Below are positions 1 to 7,477 of a DNA stretch of 64,000 nt, piece by piece. The DNA is from a virus. Position numbers and translations under genes: made by a program. Where the stretch lies: positions 1 to 64,000 of IMG/VR virus record IMGVR_UViG_3300030329_006602. One strand, 5' to 3'. Numbering within the stretch: the first letter of the stretch is position 1; each line of letters starts with the position of its first letter. The notes beneath the pieces were generated by a model. It was not told the DNA's origin and did no database searches. It worked only from the letters and a program-made list of their open reading frames with translations.

Positions 1-854
1 CCGCCACCAGCCCCTGCCCCTACGGCAGCAGAGCCAATTCCTGCGCCAACTCCTCTACTAGGAAAGTTGTAGGCATAAAGTTCCCCTCCTTTACCAAGGC
101 CATAGCCGTTGCCTTTTTCAGCTTTATCAAAATCTATATCACCCAACTCTGGTTCATCCCTAGCTAGGGTTAATCCAGCAAAATCTATATTATCTTCCGC
201 CTCTATTCCGATTTCCTTTTCGCGTTCCGCTAGGCGCCGATCTAATAGGCCACGGTCTTCATTGCTCTCGCGAATCGCCCTGTCTAATGCGCCTACATCT
301 ACTCCATTGATGTCATTATCGCGGAGGAGGTCCCTTCTATTTAAAACATCCCTGTCTCCCCGCCCCACAATATGATCGTCCACAACACCACCAATATGAT
401 CTCTATTGTAAATTCTCTCATCTCTATCAATTATACCAACGCTTCTGTCGTTGTCAATATATATTTCGTCGTCCCTGTCGCGGAGGATTACATGGTTAGG
501 GTTGCCTACAACCGCGACGTGGGGATCAATAACCCTGTCTCCTCGCACTACTATGTCGGGCGCGTTGTCTAGAACCACTCCCGTTAATCTGTCCCTCCCT
601 ACGCTATGATCCTGTAGTATTTCAACGGGGTGGCGATCTACGTAAACAATTTCGCGATCCACTTCTTTGTGGACTCCATTGAAGAGGTCTCCTTCTTTAT
701 TCCCGAAAACTTCCTCAAGGTCATCAACTGTAGCTATATTAATTTCCGTATCGGAGGGCCTATTGAGAGCTACTAGTAATATAAATAAAAATAGCATGAC
801 ATATCCAGCTATTAAATTAATGATCGAGAATCGTTTTAGTTTTTTGTTATTCAT
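1..854 (-). CDS. Membrane-anchored Asp/Arg-rich protein, C-terminus cut by the window edge
   Basis: Reading the minus strand from an ATG at 854 gives an open frame of 284 codons with no stop before base 1, so the gene continues outside the window. Residues 10-30 form one hydrophobic helix after a basic start (MNNKKLKRFS), which predicts a signal anchor. The rest is very rich in Asp, Arg, Val and Ile, with recurring units such as VVRGDRVID and IIDRDERIYNRD, and ends in a Gly/Ala-rich stretch. The pattern suggests a repetitive beta structure outside the membrane. I recognise no family. The bases just upstream match a 25-bp repeat seen again at 36601. Plus-strand frames here are shadows. Confidence 0.75.
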   Translation of the reverse strand, partial: MNNKKLKRFSIINLIAGYVMLFLFILLVALNRPSDTEINIATVDDLEEVFGNKEGDLFNGVHKEVDREIVYVDRHPVEILQDHSVGRDRLTGVVLDNAPDIVVRGDRVIDPHVAVVGNPNHVILRDRDDEIYIDNDRSVGIIDRDERIYNRDHIGGVVDDHIVGRGDRDVLNRRDLLRDNDINGVDVGALDRAIRESNEDRGLLDRRLAEREKEIGIEAEDNIDFAGLTLARDEPELGDIDFDKAEKGNGYGLGKGGELYAYNFPSRGVGAGIGSAAVGAGAGG

Positions 855-857
855 AAT

Positions 858-882
858 ATATCGTCCACTGGTGGTGGGTTTT
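858..882. repeat. 25-bp repeat, copy 1 (copy 2 at 36601)
   Basis: The 25 bases match 36601-36625 at 23 positions. The copy starts 4 nt upstream of the ATG at 854 and, read on the minus strand, ends in GTGGACGATAT. It may be a promoter or leader element. Confidence 0.5.
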
Positions 883-908
883 GTTTTAAAAAAAATTTTC
901 TTTATAGG

Positions 909-1052
909 TTATTTACACTTGCAGTCTTCGCAACTTGCGTTACACCCACATGCTTCGCAGCGACAGATCTTATCGCCATTACACTTGTGAGTAAGTTTTA
1001 CGTGACTACAGGAGGTAGCCATTAAGGTTAGTGTTAATATTAGGAGTTTCAT
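909..1052 (-). CDS. Small cysteine-rich lipoprotein, 47 aa
   Basis: The ATG at 1052 overlaps the stop of the upstream gene as ATGA, which supports translational coupling. The product begins MKLLILTLTLMATSC, a lipoprotein signal with a lipobox-like ATSC at Cys15. The mature part carries eight more cysteines in about 30 residues (CNGDKICRCEACGC, then CEDCKCK), like a metal-binding or disulfide-knotted peptide. Its precise role is unknown. It is the fourth or fifth gene of a run of small exported proteins. Confidence 0.65.
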   Translation of the reverse strand: MKLLILTLTLMATSCSHVKLTHKCNGDKICRCEACGCNASCEDCKCK

Positions 1053-1519
1053 TTGCTTTTATTTTGTGTGTTTTGAGATTCTTTAAATTTTTTTAGAAGG
1101 ATGAGTCGTTCCTGCGCCCCTCTTCTATAGTTTCCGTTGGAGTCTTTTTCATAAACGAGCCTTAAGGTTTCCACTGCGCCATTTTTTACTCCTGTAGGAA
1201 ACCCATGCGGTATGCCATACGCCTTCCGTGTACGCCACTGAAGGCTAATTTGAGGGGTGATTTGGTTTAACTCCGAAATGAGATCAAGATTATTGTTTAT
1301 TACTTCTTTCGTTGTTTTTTTAATATCTTCCTCGTGAAGGGGGAACCCCGAGGGAATTCCTAGAGCTTTCCTTTTTTTTTGTATTTTGTTATCAAGGTGC
1401 GTAATTATTTCCTGATAACGGAGTCGCAAGGCTTCCTCTTTAGGAGTTGGACGCAAGTCTTTATCCCCCTTTAGGACAGGACTAAGGTATAGAATAAGGG
1501 CTGCTAAAGGGACTCTCAC
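1049..1519 (-). CDS. Putative exported protein with two GIPxGFP repeats, 156 aa
   Basis: The likely start is a GTG at 1519 that shares a base with the upstream TAG stop, so the two genes are coupled. Residues 1-17 are hydrophobic and look like a signal peptide or anchor. The rest is charged and helical. The motif KALGIPSGFP near residue 51 returns as KAYGIPHGFP near residue 98, so the protein probably arose by internal duplication of a roughly 45-residue unit. I recognise no family. It lies between a coiled-coil exported protein and a Cys-rich lipoprotein. Confidence 0.65.
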   Translation of the reverse strand: MRVPLAALILYLSPVLKGDKDLRPTPKEEALRLRYQEIITHLDNKIQKKRKALGIPSGFPLHEEDIKKTTKEVINNNLDLISELNQITPQISLQWRTRKAYGIPHGFPTGVKNGAVETLRLVYEKDSNGNYRRGAQERLILLKKFKESQNTQNKSK

Positions 1520-2319
1520 TATTCCCTGCGAGCCTTTGTTTGTATCCTATTTCGTACTTCTTCCGCAAGTGCTTTTTGCGCCGTCTTTAACTCTTGATGT
1601 TTCTCTTTTTGTGACTCTTTAAAGGCCTCTAAAAGTGCCGACTTCTCTTCTTTGGATTTTCCTTTAAGCTCTTGAGATAAGGATTTTCGAGCCAGGTCGA
1701 GACTGTTTTTGAGAAGTTTTACTTCCGCGAGTTTTGCTTTGACTTGGGGGGAAGGTTCGGGGCGTTTCGGACGCTCGGGCTTGTTATCTTTATGCCATTC
1801 TTGAATTTGCTTTCCAATATGTGTGGCATCCTCTATGCGTTCGGCATTCTCCTTGCGGAATGCTTCTACGACTTTTCTGACCTCCTCCTTGGTCGCCCCT
1901 TTTTCAAGTGCATCAATCTTTCTCTTGAGTGCTGCGCGCAGGGAGTCTTGAATCTTTTTATGTAGTTCAATCTTTTCTTTAATTTCCTTTGGTGGTCGTG
2001 GGACAGGCTGTATGGGGGGAATTGGTTTGGGTTTTTGTCCCTCAACGGGTTTTGTAGGCTTCTCCCTTTCCTTCTCTGCATCTTTTTTAAGGTTATTTTT
2101 AATCCAATGTGCTAAGGTAGAGCTTCCCTTGCCAAACCCTCCAGGGAGCGCCACCATATCTCGAGTCTGGATGCGTGGAGGTGGACCCCAATGTCGTGGA
2201 AAAGGCTTTCGTTCGGGACGGTCTACCTTGTCTTTACTTTCCTTGTCTAGGAAAGATCGGGGTTCACTAAATAAAAAGGGACAGAGCCCTAAACAGAGAA
2301 TTAAAATAAGCTTCTTCAT
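1519..2319 (-). CDS. Secreted Lys/Glu-rich coiled-coil protein, 266 aa
   Basis: A clear signal peptide covers residues 1-18 (MKKLILILCLGLCPFLFS). A basic Pro-rich stretch follows, then a short motif (VALPGGFGKGSS) near residue 57, a Pro-rich linker at about 90-110, and two long charged helical segments likely to form coiled coils. No catalytic motif is visible. It is the first gene of an operon running to position 1. Both a TTGACA-17-TAATAT promoter and a GTGTAAT box lie just upstream, with no Shine-Dalgarno sequence. A periplasmic or virion-associated structural role is possible but unproven. Confidence 0.7.
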   Translation of the reverse strand: MKKLILILCLGLCPFLFSEPRSFLDKESKDKVDRPERKPFPRHWGPPPRIQTRDMVALPGGFGKGSSTLAHWIKNNLKKDAEKEREKPTKPVEGQKPKPIPPIQPVPRPPKEIKEKIELHKKIQDSLRAALKRKIDALEKGATKEEVRKVVEAFRKENAERIEDATHIGKQIQEWHKDNKPERPKRPEPSPQVKAKLAEVKLLKNSLDLARKSLSQELKGKSKEEKSALLEAFKESQKEKHQELKTAQKALAEEVRNRIQTKARRE

Positions 2320-2328
2320 AGTGCTATA

Positions 2329-2357
2329 ATATTACACTATATAGCACCTAATGTCAA
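2329..2357 (-). promoter_or_regulatory. Sigma70-type promoter for the 2319 gene
   Basis: On the minus strand TTGACA (2357-2352), a 17-bp spacer and TAATAT (2334-2329) lie 9 nt before the ATG. A GTGTAAT box overlaps the -10 region, so either class of promoter could be the active one. Confidence 0.55.
2331..2337 (-). promoter_or_regulatory. GTGTAAT late-type box
   Basis: GTGTAAT on the minus strand, 11 nt before the ATG at 2319. It belongs to the recurring GTGTAWW family described in the findings. Confidence 0.45.
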
Positions 2358-2599
2358 GGATTTTTTTCTTTAGCCTCTCTTACTTGCCTGATTCGTTCTC
2401 TCATATATTCTTGAAAGAAAAAGTGGTAGGCCTCCTCATCTTCGTTTTCTACTGCCACTTTAATTTCGTGTTTAAAAACTTCCGCCCAGTCTCTGTTCTC
2501 CTCCTTAAGGGCCGTATCTATTGGCTGAGGGTCGTGTTTAACCATGACAGGGCTGCAAGCACTACAAAGTGCAAGCATAACGAGCGCGACAGCCTTCAT
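2354..2599 (-). CDS. Small lipoprotein, 81 aa
   Basis: The N-terminus MKAVALVMLALCSAC is a lipoprotein signal with lipobox CSAC at Cys15. The remainder is charged and helical (KEENRDWAEVFKHEIKVAVENEDEE). AAGGAG lies 5 nt before the ATG, a good Shine-Dalgarno inside the end of the upstream gene, unlike the promoter-proximal genes. Paired with the upstream membrane protein it resembles the two-component Rz/Rz1 spanin layout (inner-membrane coiled coil plus outer-membrane lipoprotein), although the genes are in tandem rather than nested. The spanin idea is inference only. Confidence 0.7.
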   Translation of the reverse strand: MKAVALVMLALCSACSPVMVKHDPQPIDTALKEENRDWAEVFKHEIKVAVENEDEEAYHFFFQEYMRERIRQVREAKEKNP

Positions 2600-2600
2600 T

Positions 2601-2840
2601 CTACTCCTTGTTTTGGACGAGGTCGTAGAGTTTGCGTATATCTACACGCCTATCTTCCAACCGTTTATTTGCCGAGAGCCACCTTTCCTTGTCTCTTACT
2701 TCGTTTTTTGCAAGAGTCACTTGTATTGAGTTTACAAGTGTCTCAAGTTCTTCGAGCCGTTTATTTTCGCGCTTAAGGAAGTATCCTATTACAGAGATAG
2801 CTGTCCCTATGCCAACCAGTATGAATTCATTGTACTCCAT
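2601..2840 (-). CDS. Small membrane-anchored coiled-coil protein, 79 aa
   Basis: Residues 6-22 (FILVGIGTAISVIGYFL) form a transmembrane helix, followed by a charged helical tail (KRLEELETLVNSIQV...) typical of a coiled coil. A lipoprotein gene follows one base later. A one-helix coiled-coil protein next to a small lipoprotein suggests an i-spanin/o-spanin pair for lysis. Similarity to a known spanin could not be tested. A GTGTATA box and a terminator lie directly upstream. Confidence 0.65.
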   Translation of the reverse strand: MEYNEFILVGIGTAISVIGYFLKRENKRLEELETLVNSIQVTLAKNEVRDKERWLSANKRLEDRRVDIRKLYDLVQNKE

Positions 2841-2847
2841 ACCGTAC

Positions 2848-2854
2848 TATACAC
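2848..2854 (-). promoter_or_regulatory. GTGTATA late-type box
   Basis: GTGTATA on the minus strand, exactly 7 nt before the ATG at 2840. It directly follows the T-run of the preceding terminator. Confidence 0.6.
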
Positions 2855-2878
2855 AAAAGCGCCCTCCAAAAAGGGCGC
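2855..2878 (-). terminator. Rho-independent terminator after hsp20
   Basis: GCGCCCT pairs with AGGGCGC across a 6-nt loop, followed on the minus strand by TTTT. The T-run runs straight into the GTGTATA box of the next gene. Confidence 0.75.
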
Positions 2879-2901
2879 CTCTGAGGGTTTTGGGGTTAAA
2901 A

Positions 2902-3384
2902 TTAAAGAATTTTTACCTTCTTAGGGCTCGCTGCTTCCTTTTTTGGAACGCTAATTAAGAGTATTCCATTGCTGAAGTCTGCTTTAATTTTTTTTGAGTT
3001 AAAATTTGAGCCCAACTTAAAGGAGCGCTTAAAAGAGGAGCGTTTTAATTCCTTGCGGATATATCTGGTGTTGGTATCCTCTGTGTGACTATGCTTTAAG
3101 CCTGAGACCGTTAACACATTCTCTTCGAGGTCTACTGAAACTTCCTCCTTGGTGAGTCCAGGAATTTCTGCCTCGATAGTAATCTTATCGTCGTGATCAA
3201 TAACATCTACCTTGGGGTAGCTATTCTTTTCAAAAAAGCCTACGCCAAAATCTTCAGCGAGACTGGGGAACGCTTTGCCGATTACATTGTCAAATAAAGC
3301 GTCAAATGGAGTCAGGAATTCGTCCCGACTAAACGTGGATGGAACTATTGCGGATGTTCCGAGTCCTCTACTATACTGTGTCAT
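2902..3384 (-). CDS. Hsp20 / small heat-shock protein, 160 aa
   Basis: ATP-independent chaperone that holds unfolding proteins in oligomers. An alpha-crystallin domain spans about residues 53-150, including the conserved VDVIDHDDKITIEAEIPG region, the L-x-GLKH beta-strand region, and the C-terminal GILLISVPK signature. A short V-K-I-L tail provides the usual I-x-I/V-like oligomer motif. Hsp20 genes are common in large T4-like marine phages. AAGGA sits 5 nt before the ATG, and a sigma70-type promoter lies about 70 nt upstream. This gene therefore has a real leader, unlike its leaderless relatives. Confidence 0.93.
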   Translation of the reverse strand: MTQYSRGLGTSAIVPSTFSRDEFLTPFDALFDNVIGKAFPSLAEDFGVGFFEKNSYPKVDVIDHDDKITIEAEIPGLTKEEVSVDLEENVLTVSGLKHSHTEDTNTRYIRKELKRSSFKRSFKLGSNFNSKKIKADFSNGILLISVPKKEAASPKKVKIL

Positions 3385-3455
3385 ATTTATCCTTGGGTTA
3401 GTGATTATGAGCCCTTGCGGCGCTCGCGAAACCTCTTTTGAGTATTTCTACCTAT

Positions 3456-3484
3456 ATAGTAGCACAAAGTATGCCAAAAGTCAA
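3456..3484 (-). promoter_or_regulatory. Sigma70-type promoter for hsp20
   Basis: TTGACT (3484-3479), 17-bp spacer, TACTAT (3461-3456) on the minus strand. The predicted start lies about 65 nt before the ATG, leaving a 5' leader with an AAGGA ribosome site. Confidence 0.65.
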
Positions 3485-3490
3485 GAATTT

Positions 3491-4831
3491 TTAAATAAGT
3501 TCCTTTATAGGGGTCGTGTAATCTAAAAGATAGCGAGGGCGACCTGAAGGGTCAATAAGTTGGGTGTCTGCTGGATCAATTCCGCAGTGTTTATAGATGG
3601 TGGCCATTATTTCCTGCACATGTACAGGACGCTCTATTGGCTCTCCCGCTAAATGATCGGTAACTCCTATAACCTGTCCCATTTTCAGTCCCCCGCCTAT
3701 CATAAGAGCGCTTTGCACTTGAGGCCAGTGATCTCTTCCTGCCTTATCATTAACTATGGGGGTGCGCCCAAACTCTCCCCATGCCACCACTAAAACATCT
3801 TTATCTAAACCGCGTTGATAGAGGTCGCTAATCAAGGCCGACAGGGCTAAGTCAAAGGGGGGTAAAATAGCACGCATTTTAGGGTAATTATTATCGTGGG
3901 AATCGAAACCTAGATATCCTCCCCAATTTAACGATACATATCTGGTTCCTGCTTCTACTAGCCTTCGGGCCAAAAGTAACCTCTCGGTTTGTCCTCTCCA
4001 ACGCTCTGGAATTTTATCTACGTAGGGGTTTCTCGTTTTCTGGGGTTCTCTACTGAGGTCCATGGCCTCGGATATTTTTCCCGAAAGAACCATGTTTACC
4101 GACTCTTGGGCATACTGATCAAATAGCTCCATGTTCTGCGAATTATCCCAGTGGCGTTTTATTTTATCTAAACTCCCTAAGAGTCCCACCCGATCATGCA
4201 ACCTTTTCTCAGGAATTGTGGGGTGAAAATTGGCGGGACTAACCTGAGGATTAAAGGGAGCATAACGTGGGCCGAGCCAACCATGCTGCACCTCTTCTTG
4301 GGACCCTCCCGTTTTGTCCCAAACAAAGGCGGGCATCCCATCCCTTCCTCCTAGAATCTTACTAATCACTCCTCCTATAGGAGGAGCTCCACCAATAGCA
4401 CGCATGGCAGGCTTCGGGAGTCCTAATCCTGGATAACCTAATTGTGTGGTGTCATAGTTATGTTTATTAACATTACCAATAACTGTTCGGATGATAGTAA
4501 ATTTGTCTGTGAGTTGAGCTAAATGTGGCAAAAGCTCACAAATATGAGTGCCTGGAACCTTGGTCCGTATGGGTGAAAATTCTCCGCGCAACTCTAGGCT
4601 GGAATTCGGCTTCATATCGAAGGTATCCATTTGGGGAGGGCCCCCTTCTAGATGTAAATTTATTACGGCCTTATAGGAAGGATGCGGGTTGTTTTGTGCA
4701 GCTTGAAGTCGTAGCACATCAGGGGCTGCCAAATTTCCAAATCCTAATCCCAATGCTCCTACTTTAAGGAAATTTCTCCGTGAAATTCCATCACAAAATC
4801 CGTCAATGACGTCTCCCTTTATCGTAAGCAT
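3491..4831 (-). CDS. DUF1501 protein with Tat signal, copy A (446 aa)
   Basis: DUF1501 proteins belong to the alkaline phosphatase/sulfatase-like fold group and abound in Planctomycetes and Verrucomicrobia. Their biochemical role is not established. A twin-arginine signal (SRRNFLKVGALGLG) covers residues 17-32, predicting folded export. Family motifs are present: LEGGPPQMDTFD near residue 62, AWGEFGRTP near 350, GRDHWP shortly after, and a final GxPRYLLDY-like element. Length is normal. It is the last gene of an operon behind DUF1501 copy B and an A-type Fe-S carrier. It is very unusual in a phage. Confidence 0.88.
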   Translation of the reverse strand: MLTIKGDVIDGFCDGISRRNFLKVGALGLGFGNLAAPDVLRLQAAQNNPHPSYKAVINLHLEGGPPQMDTFDMKPNSSLELRGEFSPIRTKVPGTHICELLPHLAQLTDKFTIIRTVIGNVNKHNYDTTQLGYPGLGLPKPAMRAIGGAPPIGGVISKILGGRDGMPAFVWDKTGGSQEEVQHGWLGPRYAPFNPQVSPANFHPTIPEKRLHDRVGLLGSLDKIKRHWDNSQNMELFDQYAQESVNMVLSGKISEAMDLSREPQKTRNPYVDKIPERWRGQTERLLLARRLVEAGTRYVSLNWGGYLGFDSHDNNYPKMRAILPPFDLALSALISDLYQRGLDKDVLVVAWGEFGRTPIVNDKAGRDHWPQVQSALMIGGGLKMGQVIGVTDHLAGEPIERPVHVQEIMATIYKHCGIDPADTQLIDPSGRPRYLLDYTTPIKELI

Positions 4832-4834
4832 TAA

Positions 4835-5152
4835 TTAACTAAAAGATTTTCCACAGCCGCACGTAGCTTGAGCATTGGGATTCTTAATCTCGAATCCCTT
4901 GCCGCTCAAACCATCATCAAAATCTATTTCTACTCCTCTCAGATAGTCGGTGCTAGATCTCTCTACAAAAAGGGTCACCCCTTGGGACTCGACTTTTACA
5001 TCTTCCTTTTGCGGTACCCCGAACGTCATTTTATATTCGAAACCCGAGCATCCTCCTGGGTCCACAAAAACACGCAATCTCTGAGAAGGATCTTCCCGTT
5101 TTTTTTGGAGTGATTCGACTTGGAGGCCCGCGCGCTGGGTTAAGGTGATCAT
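4835..5152 (-). CDS. A-type iron-sulfur cluster carrier (ErpA/IscA/HesB family), 105 aa
   Basis: A-type carriers receive [Fe-S] clusters and pass them to client enzymes. All three conserved cysteines are present: PGGCSGFEY near residue 34 and the C-terminal CGCGKSF pair. Length is typical. HesB-like genes also occur in marine cyanophages, where their clients are unknown. The ATG overlaps the stop of DUF1501 copy B as ATGA, and DUF1501 copy A follows 3 nt later. Candidate clients inside this window are the RfbH-type [2Fe-2S] dehydratase at 49.5 kb and possibly the Cys-rich nuclease at 12.1 kb. Confidence 0.9.
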   Translation of the reverse strand: MITLTQRAGLQVESLQKKREDPSQRLRVFVDPGGCSGFEYKMTFGVPQKEDVKVESQGVTLFVERSSTDYLRGVEIDFDDGLSGKGFEIKNPNAQATCGCGKSFS

Positions 5153-6435
5153 GAAAATAATTCTGTCAGTATTCTTCCTTGATTTAAAATTGGGTGGGGC
5201 CTGCCGCTGTGGTCGTAGTAGTGGTGCTTGATGTTCACTCCCATATGTTCATAGAGTGTGGCTAATACATCGGGAGGAGTAATTCCTACTACGGGTTCAG
5301 ACCCCGTCTTGTCGCTCTCTCCAGCCAGCCTTCCCCCTTTAATTTTTCCTCCTGCAATAGCTGCAGCCATAGAGCGAGACCAGTGATCCCTGCCTGCATT
5401 AGCGTTAATTTTAGGGGTGCGGCCAAATTCTCCCCAAGCAACCACCATCACATCATCTATTAGACCCCGCGCATGAAGGTCAATTATTAAGGCGCTAAAA
5501 GCTTTATCAAACTGGGGTAAATTGTTATTGCCCATAGATTTGTCGCTATTTTGGTGGGTGTCCCATCCAAAAGGAGTTTTAACGGTCACCATTTTCACTC
5601 CATTCTCTACTAAGCGGCGCGCTAATAACAAATCTCTACCAAAACCTGGCCCGTAAAGGTCTTTGGTAAAAGTGGATTCCTTTTCTATATTAAATGCATT
5701 TGCCGCTTTACCGCTGGTCAATAGTCCCTGAGCCTTCAAGTTGAACTCGTCGATGGATTTAACCATTCCCGATTTATCTAATACTTTTCTAAACTTATCA
5801 AAGGACTTCAAAAGATCCCCCCTATTATCCACTCTATTGATGGTGAGCGAGTCATCTAGGGTAAAATTGGTATCTTTATAATCCTCGGTGCTCGAAGGAC
5901 GCTGTTTGGTTTGATAGGGTCCAAATTCATGCCCCAGATAACCTGGGTAGGTTCCCCGAGTATGATTTGGAATAACTACATAAGGAGGAACTTGTGTGTT
6001 GGACTTGGCGTGTTCGGCAATAGTGGCACCAATACTGGGGTAAAAGTTTTGTTGTTGGTTGGGCTCCACAGCCTTATACCCAGAGTTCATTATTTCATGG
6101 GCTGAACTATGGTTGTTATTGGTGTGATGAAGCCCTCTGATAATCGACCATTTGTCCATGCAGTCGGCACAATTTACTAAGTGTTCGGGGAGCTGAATTC
6201 CATTCACATTAGTAGAGATAGCTTTAAAGTGTCCTTTGTAGGGTTGGGGGGCATCGGGTTTCGGGTCAAAAGTTTCATGGTGGGAGGGGCCACCGTTCAT
6301 CCATACTATAATTACCGCTTTCTTATTATTTAATGTCTTCGCTTTTGCTTGTAGTTCAATAAGTTGCGGGAGGCTTAAGGAGGTTAGTCCTCCTATGGCC
6401 CCAACCTTAATAAAGGATCGTCGCGAGGTGTTCAT
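5149..6435 (-). CDS. DUF1501 protein with Tat signal, copy B (428 aa)
   Basis: First gene of the DUF1501-carrier-DUF1501 operon. The N-terminus has a Tat motif (SRRSFIKVGAIGG, residues 4-16). Family motifs include WMNGGPSHHETFDPKP near residue 45, WDTHQNSD near 293, VVAWGEFGRTP near 334 and GRDHWSRS soon after. It shares the architecture of copy A but is clearly diverged, so the duplication is old or the two copies were acquired separately. A GTGTATA box lies 7 nt before the ATG and a terminator just beyond it, so expression is probably late in infection. Its substrate is unknown. Confidence 0.88.
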   Translation of the reverse strand: MNTSRRSFIKVGAIGGLTSLSLPQLIELQAKAKTLNNKKAVIIVWMNGGPSHHETFDPKPDAPQPYKGHFKAISTNVNGIQLPEHLVNCADCMDKWSIIRGLHHTNNNHSSAHEIMNSGYKAVEPNQQQNFYPSIGATIAEHAKSNTQVPPYVVIPNHTRGTYPGYLGHEFGPYQTKQRPSSTEDYKDTNFTLDDSLTINRVDNRGDLLKSFDKFRKVLDKSGMVKSIDEFNLKAQGLLTSGKAANAFNIEKESTFTKDLYGPGFGRDLLLARRLVENGVKMVTVKTPFGWDTHQNSDKSMGNNNLPQFDKAFSALIIDLHARGLIDDVMVVAWGEFGRTPKINANAGRDHWSRSMAAAIAGGKIKGGRLAGESDKTGSEPVVGITPPDVLATLYEHMGVNIKHHYYDHSGRPHPILNQGRILTELFS

Positions 6436-6442
6436 GTATGCA

Positions 6443-6449
6443 TATACAC
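6443..6449 (-). promoter_or_regulatory. GTGTATA late-type box
   Basis: GTGTATA on the minus strand, 7 nt before the ATG at 6435, abutting the T-run of the terminator at 6450-6479. Confidence 0.6.
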
Positions 6450-6479
6450 AAAAACCGCCCCCAATAGGAGGCGGTTTTT
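6450..6479. terminator. Rho-independent terminator, nearly symmetric
   Basis: A perfect 10-bp stem (AAAAACCGCC/GGCGGTTTTT) with a 10-nt loop. It ends the transcript of the membrane protein and beta-barrel genes, and could work in both directions. Confidence 0.8.
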
Positions 6480-6496
6480 GAACTAGAGGACTCTCT

Positions 6497-6745
6497 TTAC
6501 TTGCCCTTGGAGCAGCAGCTCTGCTTCTGAAGGAGTCCCACGATTAGAAGAAGGGTAATTAAACCAGCCAGGCTAGCTCCCTCACCAACAAAGCCATTTA
6601 CGATAGCCTGAAGGTTACTAATCACGTTCATCCCTGCTTCCTCACCGAAAACCACTTGTGCGAGAACAAGAAGTCCGATGACTGACGTTAACACTGTAAA
6701 TAGTCCACCGATGGCAGACTTAACTGTATTTGCTATATTATCCAT
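6497..6745 (-). CDS. Small two-helix membrane protein, 82 aa
   Basis: Two hydrophobic segments, residues about 13-33 and 57-74, flank a short loop. The C-terminus is basic and Cys-rich (QKQSCCSKGK). Size and topology fit a holin-like or other phage inner-membrane protein. No family is recognised, and no lysozyme gene is adjacent. It follows the beta-barrel gene by 13 nt and ends just before a strong terminator. Confidence 0.6.
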   Translation of the reverse strand: MDNIANTVKSAIGGLFTVLTSVIGLLVLAQVVFGEEAGMNVISNLQAIVNGFVGEGASLAGLITLLLIVGLLQKQSCCSKGK

Positions 6746-6758
6746 ATATTATTTGGGG

Positions 6759-7430
6759 TTAAAATTTAAGACGCAATCCGAGACCCCATACGGTCTCATA
6801 ATCACGAGTGTCGGTATCCGAAAGGGCTACATCAGCATAAACATTAAGGTTTTCCTTTAAGGTTTTAGAGGCTGTTACCCGCGCGCCATAATAAGTGGAA
6901 TCGGTAGTAGAGGTTAGGTCGGTTTGACCTAGAACACCCGCCACCTCCAGATTAACGACGTCTAAGTCGAAATCATGACTCAATTCCCCCTCAAAAGTAT
7001 ACAGGCTGTCATCTGTATCCCTATAGAGGCTCACTGAGGGCGATAGAAGGGTGTTTAATCCCAGCGAGGCAAAAGCCTCTAGGTTATCCCCGTTAGAACT
7101 GTTAGAGGTATTATAAACCCCCGCATAAGCATTGAGCTTATTATCCAACAAGGAAGTTCCCAGCCCTAAAACTGCCTCGTCGCTGTCGGCGCTTGAAGCT
7201 GAGGTGGCCTGATTGGTAAATAGATCCCCGAAGAAATCTACTTGTCCCACTCCCACATTAAATCCCACCTGAGCCTGAATGGCCTCATCAGAGACAATTT
7301 GGCCTCGGCGGTGGTAATCGGAGGTATATTTGGTACCAGCGTTACCCTTGACGTTAAGATCCTCTGCCGCAGCAAAGGTGAATGATAGTCCTAGAAGGAC
7401 AGTAATTAGTGATACTAATTTAGTTTTCAT
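6759..7430 (-). CDS. Outer-membrane beta-barrel protein, 223 aa
   Basis: A cleavable signal peptide (residues 1-22, ending TFAAAE) is followed by alternating amphipathic beta strands and a C-terminal GLGLRLKF ending in Phe, the usual BAM recognition signal. The opening strand GNAGTKYTSDYHRRG resembles the TIGR02001 group of small porin-like proteins (ExSDYxFRG). It should insert in the outer membrane of a Gram-negative host. In a phage it could alter permeability or mask a receptor, but both roles are inference. The sequence is rich in Ser, Thr and Asp in the loops. Confidence 0.75.
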   Translation of the reverse strand: MKTKLVSLITVLLGLSFTFAAAEDLNVKGNAGTKYTSDYHRRGQIVSDEAIQAQVGFNVGVGQVDFFGDLFTNQATSASSADSDEAVLGLGTSLLDNKLNAYAGVYNTSNSSNGDNLEAFASLGLNTLLSPSVSLYRDTDDSLYTFEGELSHDFDLDVVNLEVAGVLGQTDLTSTTDSTYYGARVTASKTLKENLNVYADVALSDTDTRDYETVWGLGLRLKF

Positions 7431-7477
7431 AAGTTATTAAATACAGTTATGTTGTTGTAAAGGGAGATTTTAAGTTT

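Noticed and set aside
109-990. Three plus-strand frames at the left edge
   Set aside because: A single minus-strand frame (1-854) with an ATG, a membrane helix and consistent composition runs through the region, and a lipoprotein follows on the same strand. The plus frames are shadows.
3385-3455. RNA thermometer in the hsp20 leader
   Set aside because: The leader is long enough, but I see no run of U or other stretch clearly able to pair with AAGGA.
3491-6435. Annotating DUF1501 genes as sulfatases
   Set aside because: They share the broad fold but lack the C/S-x-P-x-R formylglycine motif, so enzyme activity cannot be claimed.
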